Assembly (NCBI GenBank): GCA_027489875.1
Contig: JAIXZE010000159.1
Location: 1 to 47,541, forward strand
Direction: 5' to 3'
Length of the DNA: 47,541 bases
Source: Verrucomicrobiales bacterium
Lineage (GTDB): Bacteria > Verrucomicrobiota > Verrucomicrobiia > Limisphaerales > UBA9464
The position numbers and the translations under genes are program-made. Below the pieces are notes generated by a model. The model searched no databases and was not told the DNA's origin. It was given only the letters and a program-made list of their open reading frames with translations. Of the stretch, positions 24,164-31,719 are shown in pieces; positions within the stretch are counted from its first letter, which is position 1, and each line of letters opens with the position of its first letter.

Positions 24164-25039
24164 CTAGTTGGGGAAAATGATCTCCCCGTCCGTCTTGGTC
24201 TTTTCGCGGAAGGCCTTCATCAGCTGCAAGGTCACGGGACCAGGCTTGCCGTTGCCGATGACACGACCGTCCACCTTCACCACCGGAACCATTTCGGCGG
24301 CGGTGCCGGTCAGGAACATCTCGTCGGCAATATAGACATCGTAACGCGTCAATTGGGGTTCGGCCCAGGCAATGCCCAGCTCCTTCGCGCAGTCGAGAAC
24401 GGTTCCGCGCGTGATGCCGTAGAGCGCGCCGGCGCTGAGCGGCGGGGTGAGCAGGCGCCCCTTGTGCACGATGAACACGTTGTCACCCGTGCATTCCGCG
24501 ACAAACCCCTCGCTGTTGAGGAGGATGGCTTCCTCGACACCGGCATTGTTGGCCTCGATGCGTGCCAGGATGTTGTTTAGGTAGTTCAGCGACTTGATCG
24601 CCGGGTTGACTGAATTGACCAGATTCCGTGTCGTCGGGACGGTCACGATGGTCAACCCCTCGTCGTAATACTTCTCGGGGTAGAGCTGGATCGTCGCGGC
24701 GATGATGATGACGGAGGGCTTCGGGCAGCGGCGCGGATCCAGTCCAAGCGTGCCCTTGCCGCGGGTGACGAGGAGGCGGATGTAGCCGTCCCGAAGCCCG
24801 TTGGCCTTGCACGTTTCGACGCACGCCTGGGTCAGCTCCGCAGGGGTCATCGGGATCTCGAGCAGGATCGCCTTCGCCGACCAGTAGAGCCGCTCGATGT
24901 GCTCCTCCAGCTTGAAGATCCGGTTGTGATACATCCGGATCCCTTCAAAAACGCCATCGCCATAAAGCAGGCCGTGATCAAACACGCTGACTTTGGCTTC
25001 CGATTCGTCGACAAGTTGACCGTCAATCCAGACCTTCAT
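24164..25039 (-). CDS. ilvE: Branched-chain amino acid aminotransferase
   Basis: PLP-dependent fold-type IV transaminase, 291 residues, for the last step of Val, Leu and Ile synthesis. The start MKVWIDGQLVDESEAKVSVF with HGLLYGDGVFEGIRMYHNRI is characteristic. The PLP lysine lies in NPAIKSLNYLNNILARIEAN (about residues 150-170), and AVECTGDNVFIVHKG-like residues and EMFLTGTAAEMVPVVKVDGR near the end bind the cofactor phosphate. The Thr/Gly pattern favours branched-chain over D-amino acid specificity. It is upstream of mcsA on the same strand, but mcsA has its own promoter. Confidence 0.93.
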   Translation of the reverse strand: MKVWIDGQLVDESEAKVSVFDHGLLYGDGVFEGIRMYHNRIFKLEEHIERLYWSAKAILLEIPMTPAELTQACVETCKANGLRDGYIRLLVTRGKGTLGLDPRRCPKPSVIIIAATIQLYPEKYYDEGLTIVTVPTTRNLVNSVNPAIKSLNYLNNILARIEANNAGVEEAILLNSEGFVAECTGDNVFIVHKGRLLTPPLSAGALYGITRGTVLDCAKELGIAWAEPQLTRYDVYIADEMFLTGTAAEMVPVVKVDGRVIGNGKPGPVTLQLMKAFREKTKTDGEIIFPN

Positions 25040-25214
25040 GCACTCTTCCGTTTCGAAGGGCGCACGCTACGGGACGTGGTCAAAGGGACGCAAGGTCTGA
25101 TCCCATCGATCCGCAGCGAAAGGGAACGGAAGGCGCAAGGCGCCGGATGGAATTCCGGTTCCCGGAGGAGTCGCGGCTTGTTCCCGGGCCGCGGGCACCC
25201 ATTCTGGACGGCAG

Positions 25215-25637
25215 ATGAGCCTCTTCGATGAAGTGCTCTGGCCTGGCGGCAAGTTCCTGGGGATCGAATGGCATCCGTGGAAGGTTGTGGGCTGGGCCGG
25301 CAATGCGGTGTTCACAAGCCGGTTTCTGGTTCAGTGGTACGCCACCGAAAAGCAGGGTCGGGTGGTCGTTCCCTCCCTCTTCTGGTGGTTCAGCCTGGGA
25401 GGGGCCCTGCTCCTGCTGTCCTACGCCGCCCTGTATCAGCGGGATTCGGTGTTCGTGGCGGCCTACGCGTTCTCGTGGATTCCCTACCTGCGCAACCTCC
25501 TCATCCACCACCGTACCGAGCGCGATCGTCCCAGATGCTCGTCCTGTGCCTCGATGGGGACAGCCGGAGACCGCTACTGCGCCCGCTGCGGGTCGGCCCA
25601 CACAGGCCCGGGTGCCCCGAAGACAAACGAGACCTAG
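25215..25637 (+). CDS. Lipid A biosynthesis N-terminal (LAB_N) domain protein with a C-terminal zinc ribbon
   Basis: A 140-residue membrane protein. Residues about 10-100 match the LAB_N domain (WKVVGWAGNAVFTSRFLVQW, SLFWWFSLGGALLLLSYAAL, SVFVAAYAFSWIPYLRNLLI), a multi-span helical module found near or fused to lipid A disaccharide synthase and glycosyltransferases. The tail has CSSC and CARC, a zinc-ribbon-like pair not usual for LAB_N. The function of LAB_N is not well defined; a lipid-A-linked role is inferred from the family. Its stop TAG shares CTAG (25634-25637) with the convergent gene's stop. No lipid A gene is adjacent. Confidence 0.82.
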   Translation: MSLFDEVLWPGGKFLGIEWHPWKVVGWAGNAVFTSRFLVQWYATEKQGRVVVPSLFWWFSLGGALLLLSYAALYQRDSVFVAAYAFSWIPYLRNLLIHHRTERDRPRCSSCASMGTAGDRYCARCGSAHTGPGAPKTNET

Positions 25638-25990
25638 CGTCCACCTGAGGGTGCCGGCGGAAGGGCCGCCCCGCCCGCAGGGGTTGACGGAACATCGATT
25701 CCCTTGGCTCGCAGGATTTGGGCAAACTCCGGGTGAGTCGACGCGTACTTCCGGAACTCATCGACCAACTGGCGCTGCCGGATCTGGTCGTTGTGGATCT
25801 TTCCCGAACTGAGGCGCGCCGCTTCCAGTGACCGATGCTGAACGAGGGCAACCCGCCATATGAAAACGCCGACCAGCATGATGAAAAGCAGCTGAAGGCG
25901 GAGGAAGAAAGCGAACCCGCTTCTCAGCGAGGCCACTTCCTCCCGAAGGGTGTCCTGATCATCGGGAGCGGACGGGGATGGAGTGCTCAT
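25634..25990 (-). CDS. Small single-pass membrane protein B, 118 residues
   Basis: Unnamed protein, last of a three-gene cluster. After a polar 28-residue start comes a membrane helix FFLRLQLLFIMLVGVFIWRV (about residues 31-50), then a polar domain with KIHNDQIRQRQLVDEFRKYA and HPEFAQILRAKGID, and a Pro/Ala/Gly tail. The extramembrane part resembles its neighbour at 25995-26288. ATG 25990 is chosen because the ATG further upstream would overlap that neighbour deeply and give a Pro-rich tail. The gap to the previous gene is 4 bp. Confidence 0.68.
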   Translation of the reverse strand: MSTPSPSAPDDQDTLREEVASLRSGFAFFLRLQLLFIMLVGVFIWRVALVQHRSLEAARLSSGKIHNDQIRQRQLVDEFRKYASTHPEFAQILRAKGIDVPSTPAGGAALPPAPSGGR

Positions 25991-25994
25991 GGGT

Positions 25995-26288
25995 TCAGCG
26001 GCGGGTTGGGTTCGTGGCGGGTGCGGGGCTTTGTGCGGCGGGCCCGGGGCTTCGCCCACCCAGTTGGTTCAGCAACGGGATGATGGACGGATCCTTTCGC
26101 GAGTATTGCACGGCCTCCTCGAGCAACTGACCCAGTGCGAGGCTGTTCTGGGTGTATGTGGTCGACACCTGCTGGTGGGCCCCCATCTCGCGGGACTCGA
26201 CGACGTACCAACCCACCAGAGCCAGGACGCACGCGGTGGACGCAGCCACGGCAATCTGAAGCGGACGCGAAGGGGAGGTGCTTTTCAC
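25995..26288 (-). CDS. Small single-pass membrane protein A, 97 residues
   Basis: GTG start at 26288, preceded by AAGGA at a usual spacing (AAGGACTATCGTG). The helix QIAVAASTACVLALVGWYVV covers about residues 11-30. The rest includes YTQNSLALGQLLEEAVQYSR and DPSIIPLLNQLGG, then a Pro/Ala tail. It aligns with the 118-residue neighbour around the QL...Y....P...LL...G pattern, suggesting an old duplication. The gene lies 11 bp after the metallo-hydrolase gene. Function unknown. Confidence 0.65.
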   Translation of the reverse strand: MKSTSPSRPLQIAVAASTACVLALVGWYVVESREMGAHQQVSTTYTQNSLALGQLLEEAVQYSRKDPSIIPLLNQLGGRSPGPAAQSPAPATNPTRR

Positions 26289-26299
26289 GATAGTCCTTA

Positions 26300-27721
26300 T
26301 TAAGCGGAGGCCATGGCTTCATCCATCCCGAACTGCACGATTTCGCCCAGCTTGGGCACGGAAACCTGCGCCCCCGGGCGGAGGCCTCGCAGCGTTTCAG
26401 CGAATGCCAAAGACTGCTCCTCCTCGCCGTGCACCACGGTGATCTTCCGAATGTTTCCACCTAGGGCGTTCACATAGGCCGAGAGTTCGGAACGATCGGC
26501 GTGGCCGGAGAAGGCATCAATCGACGCCACCTCCGCCCTCACCACATGAGGTTGCCCGAAGATGTTGACCGGGCTGCGCCGGGACAGGATCTGGGCTCCC
26601 AGGGTGTGTTCAGCACAGTAACCGACGAAAAGGATCAGGTTTCGCGGGTTTCCGATGTTGTTCGACAGGTGATGGCGAATCCGGCCCGCCTCGGCCATAC
26701 CCGAGGCGCTGATGATCACGGCGGGCTCATCCAGTTCATTCAGCTTCCGCGATTGGGAGGCCTCGCGGATGTACGTGAGGTTGTCCATGCCGAAGGGGTT
26801 CCGCTGTTCACGGAGGAACTTGAGGGTCTCGTCGTCGAAGCATTCCGGATGCAACCGGAACACCTCGGTTGCGTTCACGCTCAGCGGACTGTCGACGAAG
26901 ATGGGGACACGGGGCAGGCAATCCGTGTCGGCCAACTGGTTCAGGACATAGACGAGTTGCTGGGTCCGACCGACCGAGAACGCCGGAACGATGACCTTGC
27001 CACCACGCCGAAGCGCCGCGCCCATCAAACGGCACAACTCGGTCCTCGCATCGACCGCGTCATGATGATCGCGCGCGCCGTAGGTGCTCTCGATCTGGAG
27101 GAAGTCCACGCCTTCCACCGCCTCGGCATCCCGAAGGATCTCCTGCCTGGGCCGGCCAATGTCCCCGCTGAAGAGGTACCGGAACTTCTTCCCGGCCTCC
27201 TGGATGTCGAGGATCACCTGCGCGGAGCCGAGGATGTGGCCGGCATCCGCGAACCGAAGGGTGACGCCATTCGCTATCGGCATCGGCCGATGATAGTTCA
27301 GTCCGACAAACTGGCGCACGGCCATCTCCGCATCCTCGGGCGAGTAGAGGGGCGTCACCGGCGATTTGCCCTCCTTGATCCGCTTCTTGGAGACGAACTC
27401 CGCATCTGCCCGCTGGATTTCCGCCGAGTCGGCCAGCATCACCGCGGCCAGGTCCCGCGTGGCAAAGGTGGAGTAGATGTTACCCCGGAATCCCTGACGA
27501 CAAAGGTTCGGAAGGTTCCCGCAATGATCGATGTGTGCGTGGCTGAGGACCACCGCGTCGAGGGTGGCCGGATCAAAGGTGAACTTGCGGTTGCGTTCGA
27601 TCGCTTCGTCCCGGTGGCCCTGATAGAGGCCGCATTCCATCAGGATTCGGCTTCCGTTGACCTCAATGAGGTACATCGATCCAGTGGTGGTCCGGGTGGC
27701 CCCGAGGAAGTGGACGTGCAT
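26300..27721 (-). CDS. MBL-fold beta-CASP metallo-hydrolase (RNA-processing exonuclease-like)
   Basis: A protein of about 473 residues of the metallo-beta-lactamase/beta-CASP family, relatives of CPSF73/Ysh1 that cut or trim RNA. The metal-binding motif is SHAHIDHCGNLP (HxHxDH). Further metal residues fall in FADAGHILGSAQVILDI and the LFSGDIGRP stretch. The beta-CASP insert contains PAFSVGRTQQLVYVLNQLAD and VIISASGMAEAGRIRHHLSN, and the RMMBL-like end has ASIDAFSGHADRSELSAYVN. ATG 27721 is used because the fold begins MHVHFLGATRTTTGSMYLIE there. Two small membrane proteins follow at 11 and 4 bp. Confidence 0.9.
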   Translation of the reverse strand: MHVHFLGATRTTTGSMYLIEVNGSRILMECGLYQGHRDEAIERNRKFTFDPATLDAVVLSHAHIDHCGNLPNLCRQGFRGNIYSTFATRDLAAVMLADSAEIQRADAEFVSKKRIKEGKSPVTPLYSPEDAEMAVRQFVGLNYHRPMPIANGVTLRFADAGHILGSAQVILDIQEAGKKFRYLFSGDIGRPRQEILRDAEAVEGVDFLQIESTYGARDHHDAVDARTELCRLMGAALRRGGKVIVPAFSVGRTQQLVYVLNQLADTDCLPRVPIFVDSPLSVNATEVFRLHPECFDDETLKFLREQRNPFGMDNLTYIREASQSRKLNELDEPAVIISASGMAEAGRIRHHLSNNIGNPRNLILFVGYCAEHTLGAQILSRRSPVNIFGQPHVVRAEVASIDAFSGHADRSELSAYVNALGGNIRKITVVHGEEEQSLAFAETLRGLRPGAQVSVPKLGEIVQFGMDEAMASA

Positions 27722-27787
27722 GGGGGTGAGTGTGGAAGGAAGCGCGGAACACTCCAAGCCTGATGCCGCGGAAGCGGTAAATTGCCT

Positions 27788-28747
27788 TCAGGAGGCAGGC
27801 TTCTTCCACTCGGTACGTTCCGGTTCCGGAAGACCAAGGACCCGGTAGGACGTCCGGAAATGCATCTTGGCAACCTTTGGAAGCACCTCGGCTCCATGGC
27901 GAGCCACGAACTCCCGGGCCGCCGCCTCCACCCCTTCCGAGGCCCCTTTGGGCAGCACCAAACCGAACTGCTCCCCGAGCAACCGCAATCGGGTCACGAA
28001 TTCATCCCGGGCAAGAATCGAAGCCGCCGCCACGGCCGGGTCTTCTTCCGCCTTGTGACGCTGGACCAGCTCGATCGTCCGACCCGCGGTCATCAGCGCC
28101 TTCTCAACGGTGGCCTTGGATGCGGCAAACTGGTCGCTGATGGCCCGCACCGGCACCGGGTTCATCCGGTGCTTCTGCCCCAGGAGGTTTTCGATCACCC
28201 GCGCATGGCCCCATGCCAGGATGCGGTTCACGCTCCCGTTCGATCCATGCATCCGATTGTAGGCCTCATTCCCGACCGCCACGATGTTCCAGACGCAGCC
28301 GGGGGTTTCCCGGATCTTCTTGGCCAGACGGGACACCTGGGCGTCGCTGGTGATGTTCTTGGAATCGCGGATGCCAACATCCTTCCACAGGGCGAGCACC
28401 TCCCGATTGACATAGACACCGGCAATGCACATGGGACCGAAGAAGTCGCCCTTGCCGGATTCATCGACGCCGATGCGGGGATCCAACCGACCAGGCTCCA
28501 GCGTGTCCTCGTATCCGAGTCGGGCGGACATCAGGACCTGCGGTTCGATGGTGAATTCGACGAAATCCTGGGTGCCCTTGCCTTGGACCACCAATTTGCC
28601 GGATTCGTAAAAGGTGACGTGGAGATCCGGCTTCGCGCCGCTGAACCGCGCATGAGGGACGTCCCGCAACTGGAACGATCCGTCGCGGACGATGGGTTCG
28701 AGACGGGCAGCCTCTTCCGGAGTGAGTTTCGCCGTGTAGGTGGTCAC
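27788..28747 (-). CDS. rnhC: Ribonuclease HIII
   Basis: RNase H type 2 enzyme of 319 residues that removes RNA from RNA/DNA hybrids. The N-terminal DUF3378-type substrate-binding domain (about residues 1-85) distinguishes HIII from HII. The catalytic core begins RIGVDESGKGDFFGPMCIAG, with Asp and Glu ligands, then IRDSKNITSDAQVSRLAKKI and EDPAVAAASILARDEFV with the third Asp. The GTG start gives MTTYTAKLTPEEAARLEPIV. mutY diverges from it across 117 bp that shows no other gene. Confidence 0.94.
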   Translation of the reverse strand: MTTYTAKLTPEEAARLEPIVRDGSFQLRDVPHARFSGAKPDLHVTFYESGKLVVQGKGTQDFVEFTIEPQVLMSARLGYEDTLEPGRLDPRIGVDESGKGDFFGPMCIAGVYVNREVLALWKDVGIRDSKNITSDAQVSRLAKKIRETPGCVWNIVAVGNEAYNRMHGSNGSVNRILAWGHARVIENLLGQKHRMNPVPVRAISDQFAASKATVEKALMTAGRTIELVQRHKAEEDPAVAAASILARDEFVTRLRLLGEQFGLVLPKGASEGVEAAAREFVARHGAEVLPKVAKMHFRTSYRVLGLPEPERTEWKKPAS

Positions 28748-28864
28748 CGCGTAGTCTCATTCGCAACCAGTTTGGCCTTCTTGTCGAGCCACAATTTCCC
28801 AACGACATGCAGTGAGCGAAGGCGAACCGTTGCCGGACCGTGATTCCGCTGACACCGTTGGCCC

Positions 28865-30001
28865 GTGGTGACTCCCCCCTCGCCTGCCGCCCCCGATTGG
28901 GAGCAGGTCGTGCACGCGCTCTTGAAATGGTTCGCCGGATCGGCCCGCGATCTCCCGTGGCGTCGGACGACCGATCCCTACGCCATCTGGATCTCCGAGG
29001 TCATGCTCCAACAGACGCAGGTGCGGACCGTGATCCCCTACTGGGAACGCTGGATGCGGGAGCTTCCGACCACCGGATCCCTGGCTTCCGCGCCGGCTGA
29101 AACCGTTCTCAAGCTCTGGGAAGGGCTGGGATATTACTCGCGCGCCCGGAACCTCCAGAAGGCAGCCGTGCAAATCCAGGCCACGGCCGAAGGGCGTTTC
29201 CCAACGGCGCATGAAGCCATCCTTGAGCTTCCTGGCATTGGGCCTTACACCGCCGGTGCCATTGCCTCCATCGCCTACAACCAGCCAACGCCCATACTTG
29301 ACGGAAACATCATCCGGGTGTTGACCCGGCTTGAAGGACTTGCCGGGGACCCAAAATCCGCCGTCGTACAATCTGCCCTTTGGTCCCGGTCGGCCGAATT
29401 GGTGACGAGGGCGTCCGAACTCCCCCGCCGAAGGACTCCCCTGCCCCCTGCGCCGATCCAGTTGTCGGGCCCCTGCTCCGCCCTGAACCAGTCGCTGATG
29501 GAACTGGGCGCGACCCATTGCACTCCGGCGCGCCCGAACTGTGCAGCGTGTCCCATCTCGAGAGAATGCCAGGCCTTCGCCATGGGAACTCCGGAGGCCT
29601 TCCCGCAGACGGCTCCACGCCCAACGACGATGTCACGCCATCTCGCGACCCTGCTGTGGGAACACAAGGGTCGCTGGCTGCTCCTGCGCAGACCGGAAAA
29701 CGGAATCAACGAAGGACTCTGGGAGTTTCCCAACATCGAATGCGGCAGCGCCGAATCCGCCCCCGATGCAGCCGCACGGTGGCTTTCGATCCCGAGTGCC
29801 CGCCTGACTCCCTCGGGCAAGGTGACGAACGCCATCACGCGTTTCCGGTACACGCAACACCTGTTCAGGATCTCAGGGGCTCCCGGCGACGCCAAGCTGC
29901 CGGCCGGCAGCGAGTGGGTCCCGTTCGCAACGCTGGCTCAGATTCCCATGAGCGGATCTCACCGCCGGATTGCCAAACGCCACCTGCCGACGGAAACCTG
30001 A
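28865..30001 (+). CDS. mutY: A/G-specific adenine glycosylase MutY
   Basis: Removes adenine mispaired with 8-oxoguanine. The catalytic Glu is in SEVMLQQTQVRTVIPYWERW. The HhH is ELPGIGPYTAGAIASIAYN and the catalytic-Asp region ILDGNIIRVLTRL. The 4Fe-4S ligands fit C-X6-C-X2-C-X5-C in CTPARPNCAACPISREC (about residues 222-238). The C-terminal NUDIX-like 8-oxoG recognition domain (about residues 255-370) includes HKGRWLLLRRPENGINEGLW. Between the HhH and the cluster lies an unusually Pro/Arg-rich stretch (LPRRRTPLPPAPIQLSGPCS). The length of 378 is normal. It starts at one of two adjacent GTG codons (28865 or 28868) and is followed 21 bp later by the M16 protease. Confidence 0.94.
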   Translation: MVTPPSPAAPDWEQVVHALLKWFAGSARDLPWRRTTDPYAIWISEVMLQQTQVRTVIPYWERWMRELPTTGSLASAPAETVLKLWEGLGYYSRARNLQKAAVQIQATAEGRFPTAHEAILELPGIGPYTAGAIASIAYNQPTPILDGNIIRVLTRLEGLAGDPKSAVVQSALWSRSAELVTRASELPRRRTPLPPAPIQLSGPCSALNQSLMELGATHCTPARPNCAACPISRECQAFAMGTPEAFPQTAPRPTTMSRHLATLLWEHKGRWLLLRRPENGINEGLWEFPNIECGSAESAPDAAARWLSIPSARLTPSGKVTNAITRFRYTQHLFRISGAPGDAKLPAGSEWVPFATLAQIPMSGSHRRIAKRHLPTET

Positions 30002-30022
30002 GGACCGGTCGCCATTTCCTGC

Positions 30023-31285
30023 ATGTATCATCAAACGCTCCTTCCAAACGGCACACGCGTCGTCACTGCCGAGATGCCCCACATGGCATCCACCGCCATC
30101 GGCGTCTGGGTGGGCGCCGGTGGAAGACATGAACCCGCGAAGCTCAGCGGGATCTCCCACTTCATCGAGCACATGCTCTTCAAGGGGACCCGTCGACGCA
30201 CGGCAGCCGAGATTTCCCAGGCGGTGGAGGGCGTGGGAGGCTACCTCAACGCGTTCACCGACGAGGAACACACCTGCTTCTACGCCCGTGCCCATGGCAG
30301 CCGATGGGTGGATCTGCTGGAGGTGTTGACGGACATGTTCACCAACTCCCGACTGACCCCGGGCGACATCGACCGGGAACGTGCGGTGATCCTGGAGGAG
30401 ATCGCGATGTACCGCGACCAGCCTGCCGAACTGGTCCACGACGTCCTCAACCAGCTTCAGTTTCCGCGCCATGCGCTGGGCCGACCCGTCATCGGAACGC
30501 CATCCACCTTGCGCGGCCTGGGCCGGAACGAACTCCGTGCCCATCTGGCCTCTCATTACACGAGTGGAGCCACGCTGGTCGCCGCCGCCGGAAACGTCCG
30601 TCACGAGGACTTCGTCCGGGAAACCGCGGCACGCGCCGGCCAGTTCCGGCCGGGCCCACGCCCGGACTTCGAACGTTTCGAGCGTCCCCCAGCAGGACCG
30701 ACGGTTCGACTGGTCGTCCGTGATGTCGAGCAGGCGAACCTCGGGCTGGGACTGCGTGCGGTCTCGCGGCACGACCCGAGGCGTCACGCCCTGCGCCTGC
30801 TGAACGTCATCCTGGGCGAGAACATGAGTTCCCGCCTCTTCCAGGTTGTTCGCGAAGACCATGGCCTGACCTACAACATCCAAAGCTCGGCGACGACCTG
30901 GGCCGACGTCGGGGATCTCGTTGTCTCGGCCGGGTTGGATCCGTCGGAGGTCGAGAAGACATTGGTCCTGGTCATCGGCGAACTGAACCGACTGATGAAG
31001 CGCGCGCCCAGCACGGCAGAGCTCACGCGGGCGAAAGACTATGTCCTCGGCCAGTTCGAACTCAGCATGGAGAGCACCGAGAACCACATGATGTGGCTCG
31101 GGGAACAATGGTTGAATCAGGGCGAATTCGTGCCTCCGGCCATCATCCGCGATCGCATCACCGCGGTAACCGGCCCGGAAATCAGCGCTGTGGCACGAGC
31201 CCTGTTCACAGCTGACCGACGGTCACTGGCCATCGTGTCTCCCCGAAAGCAGTTCTCCGGACTCGCCCGCATCCTGGCGGGTTGA
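30023..31285 (+). CDS. M16 family zinc peptidase (processing-protease type)
   Basis: Insulinase-family metallopeptidase of 420 residues. The inverted zinc motif HxxEH is in GISHFIEHMLFKGTRRRTAA, with the downstream Glu in REQ/ERAVILEEIAMYRDQPA. The C-terminal M16_C half includes GENMSSRLFQVVREDHGLTY and AELTRAKDYVLGQFELSMES. It resembles bacterial YmxG/mitochondrial MPP-beta-type proteins. No signal peptide is seen, so it is probably cytoplasmic and cleaves peptides or degradation products. Start ATG 30023, with the family beginning MYHQTLLPNGTRVVTAEMPH. It may be cotranscribed with mutY. Confidence 0.93.
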   Translation: MYHQTLLPNGTRVVTAEMPHMASTAIGVWVGAGGRHEPAKLSGISHFIEHMLFKGTRRRTAAEISQAVEGVGGYLNAFTDEEHTCFYARAHGSRWVDLLEVLTDMFTNSRLTPGDIDRERAVILEEIAMYRDQPAELVHDVLNQLQFPRHALGRPVIGTPSTLRGLGRNELRAHLASHYTSGATLVAAAGNVRHEDFVRETAARAGQFRPGPRPDFERFERPPAGPTVRLVVRDVEQANLGLGLRAVSRHDPRRHALRLLNVILGENMSSRLFQVVREDHGLTYNIQSSATTWADVGDLVVSAGLDPSEVEKTLVLVIGELNRLMKRAPSTAELTRAKDYVLGQFELSMESTENHMMWLGEQWLNQGEFVPPAIIRDRITAVTGPEISAVARALFTADRRSLAIVSPRKQFSGLARILAG

Positions 31286-31311
31286 TTGGAAATCGACCTC
31301 TCACCCGAGCC

Positions 31312-31719
31312 TCAACCCAGCGGTTCCCGTCCAGCCTGGCCTGCGTCAGGCTCCTTCCAGAACTCGATGCGGTCGTCGCCCTCCTGCCAGGACAGGAGGA
31401 CCTCGCGCCCCGCGCGGATTGCGGGGAAGCCGACCAATCCCTGCTCCACATCCTCGATCTGGAGCTCCCGGCTGGAGAACTCGTCTGCCAGGCTGCGCAT
31501 GCGGTCCAGGTTCCGGATCCAGTCATTCACCCGCGATCCGCCCTGGTCGCCAAGATCGTGCAGGAGTTCGAGCAGCCGCTCGTCCTGCCGTTGAAGGGTC
31601 TGTCGAAGGATCCGGATCTCCATCAACCAACCGGTGACGCGAGGAATCAGCGCTTCCGCCTCGGCCACGGAGTAGTGGTGTCGGAACCGGTGCCTCCGCC
31701 GTCCCTCTTCGCCACTCAT
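31312..31719 (-). CDS. DUF2203 family protein
   Basis: A 135-residue protein with a Lys/Arg/His-rich start, then the helical FRHHYSVAEAEALIPRVTGW and the family end GLVGFPAIRAGREVLLSWQE with FWKEPDAGQAGREP. The YSVAEAE...P.V and FPAIR.GREV..SW.. patterns match DUF2203. The family's biochemical role is unknown. Its ATG overlaps the stop of the upstream TPR lipoprotein gene by ATGA (31716-31719), indicating translational coupling. Confidence 0.82.
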   Translation of the reverse strand: MSGEEGRRRHRFRHHYSVAEAEALIPRVTGWLMEIRILRQTLQRQDERLLELLHDLGDQGGSRVNDWIRNLDRMRSLADEFSSRELQIEDVEQGLVGFPAIRAGREVLLSWQEGDDRIEFWKEPDAGQAGREPLG

